From Melanopsichium pennsylvanicum (Eukaryota > Basidiomycota > Ustilaginomycetes > Ustilaginales), in contig OAPG01000002.1 of assembly GCA_900208305.1 (NCBI GenBank), positions 682,001 to 746,000 of the forward strand: DNA of 64,000 bases, read 5' to 3'. A program made the translations under genes and the position numbers. Every line of letters starts with the position of its first letter. Position 1 is the first letter of the stretch. This document shows, piece by piece, positions 30,484 to 40,448 of the stretch. The notes under the pieces were generated by a model. It was not told where the DNA came from and searched no databases. It saw only the letters and a program-made list of their open reading frames with translations.

Positions 30484-33400
30484 ATGACGACGCCATCCAA
30501 CCCGCGTTCGTTTGGTACTTCAGGCAGCAACTCTCCACCAGCGTCAGGATCTTCAGACTACTCGCCGACTTCCACCAGCACTCCTTTTGCCACTCCTGCG
30601 ACGAGAGCTACCAGTATCGCTCCCAGCACCTTCTCACGCTCCGGACCCGGTAACCGACGTGCCAAGTTCTCCTTGCTCACCAGCAATGCTGCTGACAATT
30701 CAACGCTTCACGCAATTCACGCTAGTCCAACCCCGTCTGGATCTCGCTCGGGTACTCCTGCCAGCATGGAGGATCCCGTCACATCCAGTCTAGACGCAGC
30801 CGAAGGGTCAGCCTCGCTCGCAGCCAGCTCAGCGACAACCTCCTTGGGCAAGCGTCAAATTGCCAGACCCGGCGTTCGAGCACGACTCTCGGCACCCATC
30901 GGTTCTACCAAAGCCAACCCACCGTCGACTGCTTCGTCGACGTCGCCTTCAGCATCCGGCGTCAGCTCAAAGCTAGCTTCTTCGGCCTCCACGTCAAAGC
31001 TGACTATAAGCACTCCTTCGTCCAGCATAGATACTCCAGCTTCTTCTACCGCCACAGCGAGCACCGAGCTATCCAAAGATGCCGAGGACTTCTTCGCTAG
31101 AGCACAAGCTATGGGTCTTCGTCTGTCAAGGGAAGACTATGAAAGGACAAAAGCAGGTGTGGCTGCCTTCCTCAAGGCGGAGCGAAAGCCCTTTTCTTCA
31201 ACCACCACCTCGTCTGCTGCGTCCACCTCGGCACCTCCATCAAAGGCATCTGACGCCAAAATCTCGGCCAAGAGCCAGACCACATCTGCTGCCTCCAAGA
31301 CAGCTTCATCGGCCGAGGCTTCAGCTGATGCCAGCAAGGCGGCAGATCTCAAAACCGGTCCCTCCCAATCTCGTCTCGCAGCTCCGTCATCTTTGGCACG
31401 TGCAGGCGGTCCAGCATGGTCCCGCAACACTAGCAGCCCTGGACTCTCGTTTTTCACCGCCGTCATTGAGCCTCAAGACTCGCCCGGATCACCCAAGGTT
31501 CACCCTAGCCTCGATCAAGTCGGCAATGCCGAAGAAAGACGTAGACTCAAGCTCAAGAAGTTCAAGTTGCGTCAGCGACGCGAGCGTGAATGCGCTTTAG
31601 CCAGTGCCAGTGCGGCTCGTGCGTCAAGCAAGGAACTCCTCGCAACACCCAACTCTACCGTCGCACAGTCGACGCCAGAGGCTGGATCCAGGTCCGCATT
31701 CCGCACTCCTCCAACGAGAATACACGCCAAGAAGAACAGTTGCAGCAGCACCAAGTCTGCTTCTCGAGTCGGCCTTGGGTTGGATCTCGCTGGAAGCGAC
31801 TCCACTACCAGCCCAGATCCCTCCACACCTCCCGAGGGTCTCCAGAGTGCGTTCTCCGGTTCCGCATCGAGTCGCAGATCGCGCGTCCGCACCGTCTCTT
31901 TCGAATCTTCTCCGGTTGTTCTTGTCAGCGGCGAAGTGCGAGACTACGCATCACTCGAGGAACTCAGTCGGCGTGCTTGGGTCAGCCCCAGAGGAACGCT
32001 GCGGCTGCTCAAGTCCCCTGTCGAGAATGGTGCTGTCTTTTGCAGCCCCCTTCTCGACGTAGACGACTCTAGCATCGCCTTTGACAGCCATGAGCAGGTC
32101 TCCTCTGCTCTCGGAGGCCTAGCAGTGGACGGATGGGGCGCCTCCCACCGAAGAGCGCTGTCAGAAAGCTCCAATGGCACCTCGGCTCCTGCCACGCTCG
32201 AGGGTCTGGACACTAAGATGAGTGGACTCAGCTTTCTCGACAAGATCATGGCCCAGCAAACCAGCCCAAGACGACTTTACAAGGAGGGAAAATCAAGACA
32301 AAAGCAAGCAGCTCAACGTAAGCTGGCTGAAAAGCAAGAGAAGGCAGAGATGGTTGTCCAGCAGATGGCCGAGGCCGCTGCTCGCGCCGAGTATGAGCAG
32401 AAGGAGGCGCTCAAGGCAGCTGCCGCAGCTGACGCTATCAAGGCGGCCAACCCAGACTACGCTTCACTCGTCATCAGCACACCTAACGCCGGCAACAAGA
32501 CGCGCAAGTCGCCGGATTCGATCGTACGTGGCACCCCCTTGGAATCGTCTTCGTCGCGAGCATTGCGATGGACGACCATTGGAGCCAGCCCGAGCAACCT
32601 GCACATGCGTATGACGACGCGCGAGCACTACGACTTTACCATGCACGGCATCTCGCCAAGCCAGCCCGGCTACGACTCGCTGGAAACGCTGTGCAACATC
32701 CACTCGACACCTGGTCCCATCACTTTTTCAGCTTGGGATGCTGAACCGCTGTCCAGCTTGCGGAAAGGTACCGATATCAATCGCTCAAGTCTACGAGGCA
32801 GCTCCGCCGTCACGCCAGCAGTCCACTTCCTGCTCGGTGCAGACGAACCTCGTCCCGAGCTTATCGGTGTTAGTCCCTCGGTCGCTGGCTTTTTTCATGC
32901 TCGTCAAGCAAGTGCGCAAGGATCTGCCAATTCTTCGCTCATGCGCTCTTCTTCACAGGGGCTGGCTGTCATGTCACCCCTTTCGGGTCGTCTTGTCTCC
33001 AATGTCGCCAGTCGAATGAGCGATCTCGACTTTGACGCTGACGATGACATTCACGCTCACCACGAAGACCCCGCTGGTCTCGGTAAGCCTTCCGCCTTCA
33101 ACGCGAAGCGCGGTCTCCTCTTCTCTGCACCTGGCGGCACAGCCCTCGACCCTCCCCCTTCGTCGCTTGCGGAAGCTGCACACCCCGAGGATGCTTCCAG
33201 CAAGACGTTCTCCATGCCCACAGCATCGCCCATTCGAATCGGCCGCTCGCTCCGTGCTGGCACCGCAGGCGACGAGATGATTGGTGGCAAGCTGCCCTTC
33301 GCCAGTCCTCGCAGCGCTCTTGTCCGCGCTCAGTCTGGCACTGCCATCGACACTCGCCACAATCGCCAGCCTTCTGGCAGTATTCGAGACTTCCTCGGCT

Positions 33401-35862
33401 CTGGATCCAGCGGTAGCAAGCACAAGCGGGCCGGTTCGCGCAAGATCGACACCATCAGCCCTGCTGATGTGTTTGGCTCCAGCTTGCCGCGAACCGTCTC
33501 CGCACCCAACAGCGAGACTAGGCAGCCACTGCCGGAGCCCAGCAAAGGTGTCCGTGATGCTGTCGAGGTTCAGGACGAGCAGCCGATTGAGGTGGCGCAG
33601 AAGGTTGGTAAGAAGGGCAAAAAGATCGCAGAGGTGCGACGCGTGCAGAGCGACTCTCCGCCTTCCCCATGCAAGAATCTGGCGAAAGCAGAAGAGATTG
33701 CTGCTTTGAACTCGGCGATGCTCATGCAGCCTCCTCTCCCAGAGAATGGAGTTGCTGTCAACATGATTGTACGAGCAGGTAGCGCTGACCCAGCCATGCC
33801 ATCCTTCGATCCCAAGGCTGCCAATGTCTTTGAGGTCGGCGAGGCCTCGCAGTCCGGCCCAGTAAAGAAGCGCAAGAAGGCGGCAGGGGGCTCTGCGACC
33901 GATCCAGCCGCTTTCAAGGTGGTGGACTTGCCCTGCCAAGACTTCGAGCGCATGACCAAGGCAACTCCCTCCATTCAAAACGATGGCGAGATCGGCTGGG
34001 ACCAGCCCGATGGAAGTCGTCTGGTCAAGCTTGTCTCTGAAGAGCTGAAAGCGGCCCTCGAGGCTAGTACGCTTCTGGAGGAGCCACCCGCGCGCTACTA
34101 CCTGCTTCCTCCCGGATTCGGTCAGTCCAAAGCGAAGCCCAGCTCAGTGTCGTACGCCGGACTCATCGGACAAGCCATCAAGTCTTCCTCCGACATGCGT
34201 CTCTCCTTGTCTGAAGTGTATGACTGGATTAGCTCGACCTACCCCTTCTTCGAGAAGGGCGATCGAGGCTGGCAGAACTCGATCCGTCACAATCTGAGTC
34301 TCAACAAGAGCTTCGTCAAAATCGAGCGAGAGGCCAACATGCCGGGCAAAGGAGGCTGGTGGGGCATCAAGCCAGGTCACGAGGACCGCTTCCAGAATGG
34401 TCTTTACAATGCCGTTCCTCAGAAGTTCGAGGCTGCCAAGGCTCGTCAGCAGCAACAGCAGGGCCAAGCTAGTAAATCTGGGGATTCTCCCGAATCTGTT
34501 GAGGCGGCGTTGGCCGCAGTCGAGGGTGATGCGCAGGAAAGCGAGAGCGCCAAGAAACGTAGCAAGCCCAAGCGCAAGAAGAGCCAGGCTGATCATGCTA
34601 CAGACAGTGGCGACGAGTCTGACAAGGACAAGGAGAGTGGGCGACCGCGTTCGTCGAAGAAGGCGAAGCTGCAAGGCCAGCCGGCCGTGACTGCACATCG
34701 ATTGCCTCTGCTGGAAACACAGCCGCAAAACGGTCAGCTCGGAGGTGCCACGATGGCCATCAATGGGCTCGACTCGATAACGCCCGTTCGTCCCCACATG
34801 GGCTCGTCCGTCTATGGCAGCAGCGTTGGAGGAAGCAACTATAGCAGGACCATCCCCGGTCTCATCGACAGCGCGAGCAGTCCTCCTAGCAGTCCTTTGA
34901 CGCTGATGCCTCCGCCTTCGATGCAAGCCACTGCAAATCACAGTGCCAGAAAGCGCAAGCTGGCAGGTCAGAGTCACGGACAGCTAGGTTACGGTTCTGG
35001 CTTCTCGCCTTCGCTTTATGCCATGCGCGGCTCTGCGCTTGGTGGAGCATTTGCGTTTTCCAACGGCATGGATGCCGACGCTTCCCGTGGCTCGCCCTTG
35101 CGTCGACAGACGAAAGGGTCCACGGGCGAGAACGCAAGCGGCAACTCTTCGGTCACGTCTCCCAAGCGGCTGTGGTCGATCAGCTCTCCCATGTCTTCGA
35201 TGCGCGGACACAAGGTTCATACGGAAGACGGTGTGCGATCTCCCACCTCGACTGCCCGTGTCGCGGCAGCCTTGGCTCATTCCCCCATCCGCAGCTCGCC
35301 CTTGCGAAGTGGCGCGGCAGGGATGCTCTCGCCCAACTCGAGTGCAAGCTTTCAGATGCAGCTCGCCATGGGCGGTGGTGCTGGCCAGATGGGCTTCAAC
35401 GGTGCTACTTTTGGCGCAGGGCTGGGAATGGGAACCGGTTTGACGCCTGGCCGCACTCCTGGATCCCTTCGCTTGTCTGGTGGTATTTCCCCTGGCCGTC
35501 GTGGCTTCTCGAACCACGCTCAAATGATGGGCATGAGCCTGGCCGGGCCGCACAACATGCATCAGGCATGGTATTTGGATGATCCATTCGAGATGCAAGC
35601 CAATCTTCAGCAGCAACAGCATCAGCAACAGCAGCAGCAGCAGCAACAGAGTCAGCATCAGCATCAACATCACCAGCAGATGGTGCATCATCATCAGATG
35701 CATCCTCAGCCAGGCCATATGGAGCACTACAACGCGTTTGGTTCCGTATGCGATATTGGAACCACCAGCCCACTGAGGCAGGCTTGGAACAGTATCCAAG
35801 CAGCTGGTGGCATTCAGGCATTTACTACTGGCGGACTTGGATTCTCCCAGGTTCGACAGTGA
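30484..35862 (+). CDS. Forkhead transcription factor, very long
   Basis: A 1792-residue nuclear DNA-binding protein. The forkhead winged helix is at about residues 1218-1310: SYAGLIGQAIKSSSDMRLSLSEVYDWI, then WQNSIRHNLSLNKSFVKIER (recognition helix) and KGGWWGIKPGHEDRF. The rest is largely disordered Ser/Ala/Thr/Pro sequence with many SP and TP pairs, which suggests phosphorylation by cyclin-dependent or MAP kinases as in other fungal forkheads (Hcm1/Fkh type). A Lys/Glu/Ala-rich coiled coil lies at about 600-660. Basic nuclear-localisation-like stretches follow the forkhead (KKRSKPKRKKSQ, about 1355-1370). The C-terminus has a Gln/His tract (about 1709-1745, encoded at 35609-35712). No FHA domain could be read. 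It has an ATG start and no intron. Which forkhead subgroup it belongs to is not clear. Confidence 0.9.
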   Translation: MTTPSNPRSFGTSGSNSPPASGSSDYSPTSTSTPFATPATRATSIAPSTFSRSGPGNRRAKFSLLTSNAADNSTLHAIHASPTPSGSRSGTPASMEDPVTSSLDAAEGSASLAASSATTSLGKRQIARPGVRARLSAPIGSTKANPPSTASSTSPSASGVSSKLASSASTSKLTISTPSSSIDTPASSTATASTELSKDAEDFFARAQAMGLRLSREDYERTKAGVAAFLKAERKPFSSTTTSSAASTSAPPSKASDAKISAKSQTTSAASKTASSAEASADASKAADLKTGPSQSRLAAPSSLARAGGPAWSRNTSSPGLSFFTAVIEPQDSPGSPKVHPSLDQVGNAEERRRLKLKKFKLRQRRERECALASASAARASSKELLATPNSTVAQSTPEAGSRSAFRTPPTRIHAKKNSCSSTKSASRVGLGLDLAGSDSTTSPDPSTPPEGLQSAFSGSASSRRSRVRTVSFESSPVVLVSGEVRDYASLEELSRRAWVSPRGTLRLLKSPVENGAVFCSPLLDVDDSSIAFDSHEQVSSALGGLAVDGWGASHRRALSESSNGTSAPATLEGLDTKMSGLSFLDKIMAQQTSPRRLYKEGKSRQKQAAQRKLAEKQEKAEMVVQQMAEAAARAEYEQKEALKAAAAADAIKAANPDYASLVISTPNAGNKTRKSPDSIVRGTPLESSSSRALRWTTIGASPSNLHMRMTTREHYDFTMHGISPSQPGYDSLETLCNIHSTPGPITFSAWDAEPLSSLRKGTDINRSSLRGSSAVTPAVHFLLGADEPRPELIGVSPSVAGFFHARQASAQGSANSSLMRSSSQGLAVMSPLSGRLVSNVASRMSDLDFDADDDIHAHHEDPAGLGKPSAFNAKRGLLFSAPGGTALDPPPSSLAEAAHPEDASSKTFSMPTASPIRIGRSLRAGTAGDEMIGGKLPFASPRSALVRAQSGTAIDTRHNRQPSGSIRDFLGSGSSGSKHKRAGSRKIDTISPADVFGSSLPRTVSAPNSETRQPLPEPSKGVRDAVEVQDEQPIEVAQKVGKKGKKIAEVRRVQSDSPPSPCKNLAKAEEIAALNSAMLMQPPLPENGVAVNMIVRAGSADPAMPSFDPKAANVFEVGEASQSGPVKKRKKAAGGSATDPAAFKVVDLPCQDFERMTKATPSIQNDGEIGWDQPDGSRLVKLVSEELKAALEASTLLEEPPARYYLLPPGFGQSKAKPSSVSYAGLIGQAIKSSSDMRLSLSEVYDWISSTYPFFEKGDRGWQNSIRHNLSLNKSFVKIEREANMPGKGGWWGIKPGHEDRFQNGLYNAVPQKFEAAKARQQQQQGQASKSGDSPESVEAALAAVEGDAQESESAKKRSKPKRKKSQADHATDSGDESDKDKESGRPRSSKKAKLQGQPAVTAHRLPLLETQPQNGQLGGATMAINGLDSITPVRPHMGSSVYGSSVGGSNYSRTIPGLIDSASSPPSSPLTLMPPPSMQATANHSARKRKLAGQSHGQLGYGSGFSPSLYAMRGSALGGAFAFSNGMDADASRGSPLRRQTKGSTGENASGNSSVTSPKRLWSISSPMSSMRGHKVHTEDGVRSPTSTARVAAALAHSPIRSSPLRSGAAGMLSPNSSASFQMQLAMGGGAGQMGFNGATFGAGLGMGTGLTPGRTPGSLRLSGGISPGRRGFSNHAQMMGMSLAGPHNMHQAWYLDDPFEMQANLQQQQHQQQQQQQQQSQHQHQHHQQMVHHHQMHPQPGHMEHYNAFGSVCDIGTTSPLRQAWNSIQAAGGIQAFTTGGLGFSQVRQ

Positions 35863-36701
35863 CGAACGCGTCAACTTTGATAGCATTTTCCCAAACACAT
35901 TCCCATGTATAGTATCCCTTTCTCTCTCCATTCGTTCACTTGTGATCAGCAATGATTCTGGACCCCGTCTCGTCTTCGCCATATTCGATCTTGACTGTAT
36001 TTCATAGGTCTGAACCAAGCCAATACTCTCTTCGCGTTCCAGCATCGTAACTCTATAATAGAACGAGCGTGGGTCTGTGTGGTGTGGAAGTGTCGACGTA
36101 TTGTTAAGCCGCTTGCTTAGACATTTGCAAGCAAGGTCACTTGACAAGGGCGGAGAAGAGAGCTGACACTGATGGCCCGAGATATGGAAGGCTCTCGCGG
36201 CTAAACGTTTGAATTGTGTGCGGGGGAGGCTCGTCAGGGAGAAGCTGCAGCTGTCGAGAGACGCTTTCTTTTTGACTGCGAGTGTTTTTGTAGTGGTCAC
36301 AACTACAATATAACGATGAATTTGAGCCTGCCAAGTTGCCGAGAACGCGGCGAAAATTCAAGAAGTTGAAGTTGCTCCAGGGGTTGTACGGGTTGTATGC
36401 CTCGTACAGCCCAAAGAACCCGCAGAACGACCTTTTGGACCCCGCCGGCTCAACTCCAAAGATGTCACACAGTCAGTCATCATTCAGCACCACACCCAAA
36501 CCATTGTCATCAGTTTCAACAGCTTTGGTCCTCCCAAGTTAAGTGAATTCTGATTCAATACTGCTTTGTTCCTTCCGTACTGCTGCTGATAAGCAGCCTC
36601 GTGTCGCTCTGCTTCCCACTTATCTGGTCCCCACCACAAGCACCAGCAGCCCAAGCAACCAAATAGCCAATAACAGCCAGTCACTCATTCGGTACTTAAC
36701 T
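35863..36701. other. Intergenic region
   Basis: Spacer between the forkhead gene and the aminotransferase gene, both on the plus strand. No feature is recognised beyond ordinary leader sequence before the aminotransferase ATG. Confidence 0.6.
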
Positions 36702-38326
36702 ATGCGTGCCTTACTCTCTTCAACACAGGCTATAAAGACCAGGCTAGGTCAAGCATCCCGCACATCCTTCTCTTTCGTCTTGACCACCTCCTCACGACAA
36801 TTTTCCTCGAAATCATATACCACCCGAGCACTCCGACCAAACATGTCAGCAGATAACTTTGACGCCGCCGCCTTTGGCGAGTCCCACATCACCAAAGGTA
36901 TCGGGCGTCTCTCCAAGCACGTCTTTGAAGATGGCAAAGGTTCCTGGATCACCACCGATAAAGGTGTCAAGCTGCTTGATATGACTTCTGGTATCGGTGT
37001 CTGCAACTTGGGTCACTGTCATCCCAAGGTTACTGAAGCGGCTGCCAAACAATGCGGAAAGATCACTCATGCTCAGGTACGTATATACACCTTATGCCAC
37101 AGCTATCTCCTCTTCTTTACCCTGCTCTACCTTTGCTCGACCCAGACGCTAACAAGAGACTTTTCCCAATCTGATCATATCCACGTGCGCGAATGCAGGT
37201 CAACATTGGCTTCAGTGCAACTCAGATCGAACTCATCCAACACCTCCTTCCCATCCTTCCCCATCCCTCTCTTGACACGGTCTTTTTCTGGAACTCTGGC
37301 GCCGAGGCTGTCGAGGCTGCAGTCAAACTCGCGCGTGCTGCAACAAAGAAGCAAAACATCGTTGTCATGCAGGGCTCCTACCATGGTCGAACCGCAGCCA
37401 CTGCTGCCATGACTCGTAGCAAGACCATCTACGGCGAGGGTCACGGCCCTTTGATGCCTGGCGTGTTCGCCACCGCTTTTCCCTTCTACTCCCACTTTGG
37501 TGTTTCCGTAGACACTGATGTGGAAGAACTCGTGCGCCAATCGCTCCATCAACTCAGGCTCACCCTCCAACAGCAGACAGCTCCCAGCGATACTGCAGCC
37601 ATCATCATCGAACCCGTGATTGGTGAGGGTGGATACGTCCCTGCCCCACCTTCCTTCCTCCACGGTTTGCGAGAGATTTGCGACGAGAACGACCTGCTCT
37701 TGATCTGCGATGAAGTTCAAAGTGGGTTTGGTAGGACGGGAACCATGTTTGCTGTGGAACACTCTGGTGTGCGACCTGATGTGTTGATCTTTGCCAAAGG
37801 AATCGCAAACGGTTTCCCTCTCTCGGGTATCGCATCTACCAACCAACTCATGAGTCGTCAAAAGCCAGGCTCCATGGGTGGTACCTATGCCGGTAATGCT
37901 GTCTCGTGTGCTGCTGCTACTGCGGTCATCAAGGCGTTTAAAGATGAAAAGGTGCTTGACAACGTTGCTGCTCGTTCCGAACAGCTGATTGGATTCCTCC
38001 AGAACCTTCAAAAGCAATCCGAGTACGGTCATCTCATCGAAGACGTTCGTGGAAGAGGCCTTATGATTGGTGTACAATTTGCAAACACAAAAACAAACTC
38101 GGCAAGTCAAAATAAAAATGCAGCACACGGTGGAAACAAACCAGATCACATGTCGGCTAAAATCGTAGCAGAGTGTCTCAAGAGGGATATGCTTCTGTTG
38201 AGTACAAGTGTCTTTGACGTGCTCAGGTTCATTCCTCCTCTCAACATTAGCGAGGAGGATTTGAATAAGGCTTGTAACATTTTCAAGCAGAGTTTCGAGG
38301 CTGCAGCTCAGCAACTTGGACACTGA
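36702..38326 (+). CDS. Class III aminotransferase (GABA-transaminase-like), two exons
   Basis: Exons 36702-37076 and 37199-38326 join in phase 0 (GCT CAG / GTC AAC) to give 500 residues. This is a fold-type I PLP enzyme of the class III (ornithine, GABA, acetylornithine) group. The N-terminus (MRALLSSTQAIKTRLGQASRTSF) looks like a mitochondrial presequence; a second ATG (MSADNFD, residue 48) could give a cytosolic form. Motifs: SGIGVCNLGHCHPKV, FWNSGAEAVEAAVKLAR, GSYHGRT, LLICDEVQSGFGRTG and FAKGIANGFPLSG with PLP-binding Lys325, then GGTYAGNAVSCAAA. Close to 4-aminobutyrate aminotransferases of the bacterial GabT type, but the exact amino donor cannot be fixed. It converges with ARH1 (268 bases). 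Confidence 0.9.
37077..37198 (+). other. Intron of the aminotransferase gene
   Basis: 122 nt, donor CAG/GTACGT, acceptor GAATGCAG. Splicing at these points restores the continuous family sequence KITHAQVNIGFSATQ; reading through the intron stays open in another frame but breaks the family match. Confidence 0.9.
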
Positions 38327-38594
38327 TTGCGAAATCATGACGATGGAAGAAAAAAAAAAAAGCTTATTTGATACTTACTATATACGCTTTGTGAAGAGTT
38401 TTGATATGGTTCAACAACGATGGTATTGATTGCAAAGCTCGATCTCGATCGGATCTTGTTCTAAGCAGAATTTTTTTTTTTGCGTATGTGTATGTTGAGT
38501 CCAAGTTTTAGATGGGATTGTAAATTGCATTTTGCTTTGATGATCAGGATTTTTTTTTTTTTAAATTTTTTTTTGAGTGAATTGATAAACCAAA

Positions 38595-40448
38595 TTAGTG
38601 AACGATGTCGAGCATTTCCTTCACTGTCAAGATCTTTTCCCTAAGCTTTCCTAACTTTTTACCTCTTTTCAATTCCTCTTGATCAATTCTTCTCCATGCT
38701 TGAAAATCTACTACCCGCTGTGTACTATGTTTGTGCAATTGCTGCAACAGATCAGCTTGCATCTCTCTCTGTTTTCCTATCAACGCAAATGATGAATGCA
38801 AATCGGAAAGAATTGTATCGGCTACAGTGTAAGCATCCATCATGGTGGTGGCAATGACTCCATTAGGTCCTCTAGCCAGCCAACCACTAACGTATACACC
38901 TGGAATGATTGAGTTTGTGCTCGGATCCACCACCCTTCCTCCAAGATTTGGTACGATTTTTCGTACAGAGTCGAATGGAAGTTGAATCAGCTTTCCCTCC
39001 TTGACAACCACTGCCGACGACTTGTTGACCAAAGACCGAGTAGTCATACTAGTATCAGGGGAATAAAGAGGCTCACTCTGATAGCCTACACTGGAAACAA
39101 TCATATCCGTATTTGTGGTTTGCGTCTTACCCGTCACCGTGGACTTGGCAATCACAGAAGATGGATCGGATCCCCAAGCCGCCTTCCTCGGATCCGCGGC
39201 GTCTAGGTTTGCCGGAGTGGGTTGACCACTTGACAGAGCGGTGACGTTCCATTCCACCCGTCCAACCTGCCTAGTACTTCCCTCTTTGGGCAAAAACTTT
39301 GCTGGAGAGCGGAAAAAGTTGAGACCCCACGTCTTGATTCCATCACCATTCGCATTCGCATTCGCAATCCCATTACCATTGACCTTTGTCTTGCTCCCTT
39401 TGGCCAACAAGCTCAAGAGTCGCTTCTTGACCCTGACCTCGGATGCAATATCTTGAGCTCTTTCGGGATCGCTCGCCCCCTTGGCGGCCAACTCGTCCAA
39501 CTGTACCAGTGCCGAATCGAGCAATTCCTGTTCTGGCTTTCTTAACGCAATTTGTTCGAGTGAAAGCATCTCCCTCACCTCTTTGTTCGTAAAAGCCAAC
39601 TGGGCAGGACCTCTCCTGGCGAAAATATCAACATCTTTGACCTTGCATTTCGCCAATTCGGCCAGTACTGGCTCGGGCACATCGGTCTCTTCCAACGCTG
39701 CTAGACCAGGAGCTTTGTTGGACGTTAGTCGACTAGTGTTGCAAGGTTCCAAGAACGGCGTACTGGAACGCAGAACGATGCGAGCGACGTCAAGAGCAAC
39801 GTTTCCGGCGCCGATCACGGTGAGATGATGCTTATTGGCCAAATCGACGTGCATGTGTTTGGCTACAAGCGTGGGGTCATGTGATGCTGGGTGACCATTA
39901 TACCAATTAACAAACTCAAGCGCTGAACACACGCCTTGCAACTCACCAGAGTTTGAACCTGGAATACCAAGATCTCGCGCTGTACTTGCTCCATACGAAA
40001 ACAGAATGTGCGTATAGTATCGAGACAGAATGTGTAAAGGCAATTGAACCGCATCTGGATATTGTCTCGTTTCGCATGGCTCCTGGTTTTGTGAGCGTGG
40101 TGAGGATTGGATGACGTTTACATTTCCAGCAAATCGGAGCCTAGGATCGTGGGAGACGGTGGCAAACTTGTGCTCAACATTCTTGACATCGGGGTGATCC
40201 GGTGCAACACCATATCGAACGAGACCATGTGGAACTGGAAGCCGATCAAATATGTCAATGCTGAGTGGTTGCGAGTGAGGGATACGTGAGAGTAAGCGCG
40301 AGGCGGCATAAAAGCCAGAAGGACCAGCACCTACGATTGCTATGCGAGCTGCACGAGAGAGTGTCGTATTGGCGTTGGTGGTAGTTGATGTTGTCGAGAT
40401 TGAGGCTGAGGCTGAGGTTGCTGCTCGGAGGAGCGGGGTATAGCGCAT
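38595..40448 (-). CDS. ARH1: Mitochondrial NADPH:ferredoxin (adrenodoxin) reductase
   Basis: A 617-residue FAD enzyme of the mitochondrial matrix that passes electrons from NADPH to ferredoxin for iron-sulfur cluster, haem A and coenzyme Q synthesis. The Ser/Thr/Asn-rich N-terminus is a likely presequence. The FAD site is VGAGPSGFYAASRLL (from residue 38), followed by the family block RLPVPHGLVRYGVAPDHPDVKNVEHKF. The NADP site is VIGAGNVALDVARIVL. The C-terminal SGWLARGPNGVIATTMMDA block is also typical. An Asn/Gly-rich insertion (VNGNGIANANANGDGIKTWG, about 357-376) interrupts the NADP-side domain. It is longer than yeast Arh1, mostly through this insertion and the N-terminus. It is transcribed divergently from the phosphotransferase gene; a tandem GATA-containing repeat lies about 220 bases upstream. 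Confidence 0.93.
   Translation of the reverse strand: MRYTPLLRAATSASASISTTSTTTNANTTLSRAARIAIVGAGPSGFYAASRLLSRIPHSQPLSIDIFDRLPVPHGLVRYGVAPDHPDVKNVEHKFATVSHDPRLRFAGNVNVIQSSPRSQNQEPCETRQYPDAVQLPLHILSRYYTHILFSYGASTARDLGIPGSNSGELQGVCSALEFVNWYNGHPASHDPTLVAKHMHVDLANKHHLTVIGAGNVALDVARIVLRSSTPFLEPCNTSRLTSNKAPGLAALEETDVPEPVLAELAKCKVKDVDIFARRGPAQLAFTNKEVREMLSLEQIALRKPEQELLDSALVQLDELAAKGASDPERAQDIASEVRVKKRLLSLLAKGSKTKVNGNGIANANANGDGIKTWGLNFFRSPAKFLPKEGSTRQVGRVEWNVTALSSGQPTPANLDAADPRKAAWGSDPSSVIAKSTVTGKTQTTNTDMIVSSVGYQSEPLYSPDTSMTTRSLVNKSSAVVVKEGKLIQLPFDSVRKIVPNLGGRVVDPSTNSIIPGVYVSGWLARGPNGVIATTMMDAYTVADTILSDLHSSFALIGKQREMQADLLQQLHKHSTQRVVDFQAWRRIDQEELKRGKKLGKLREKILTVKEMLDIVH

Noticed and set aside
34984..36300. 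438-codon open frame on the minus strand across the forkhead gene's 3' half
   Set aside because: It mirrors the forkhead frame, has Leu/Met runs that are just the complement of the Gln/His codons, and shows no family sequence.
37175..38338. 387-codon minus-strand frame opposite the aminotransferase
   Set aside because: A shadow of exon 2 of a well-recognised enzyme; its own translation has no domain.
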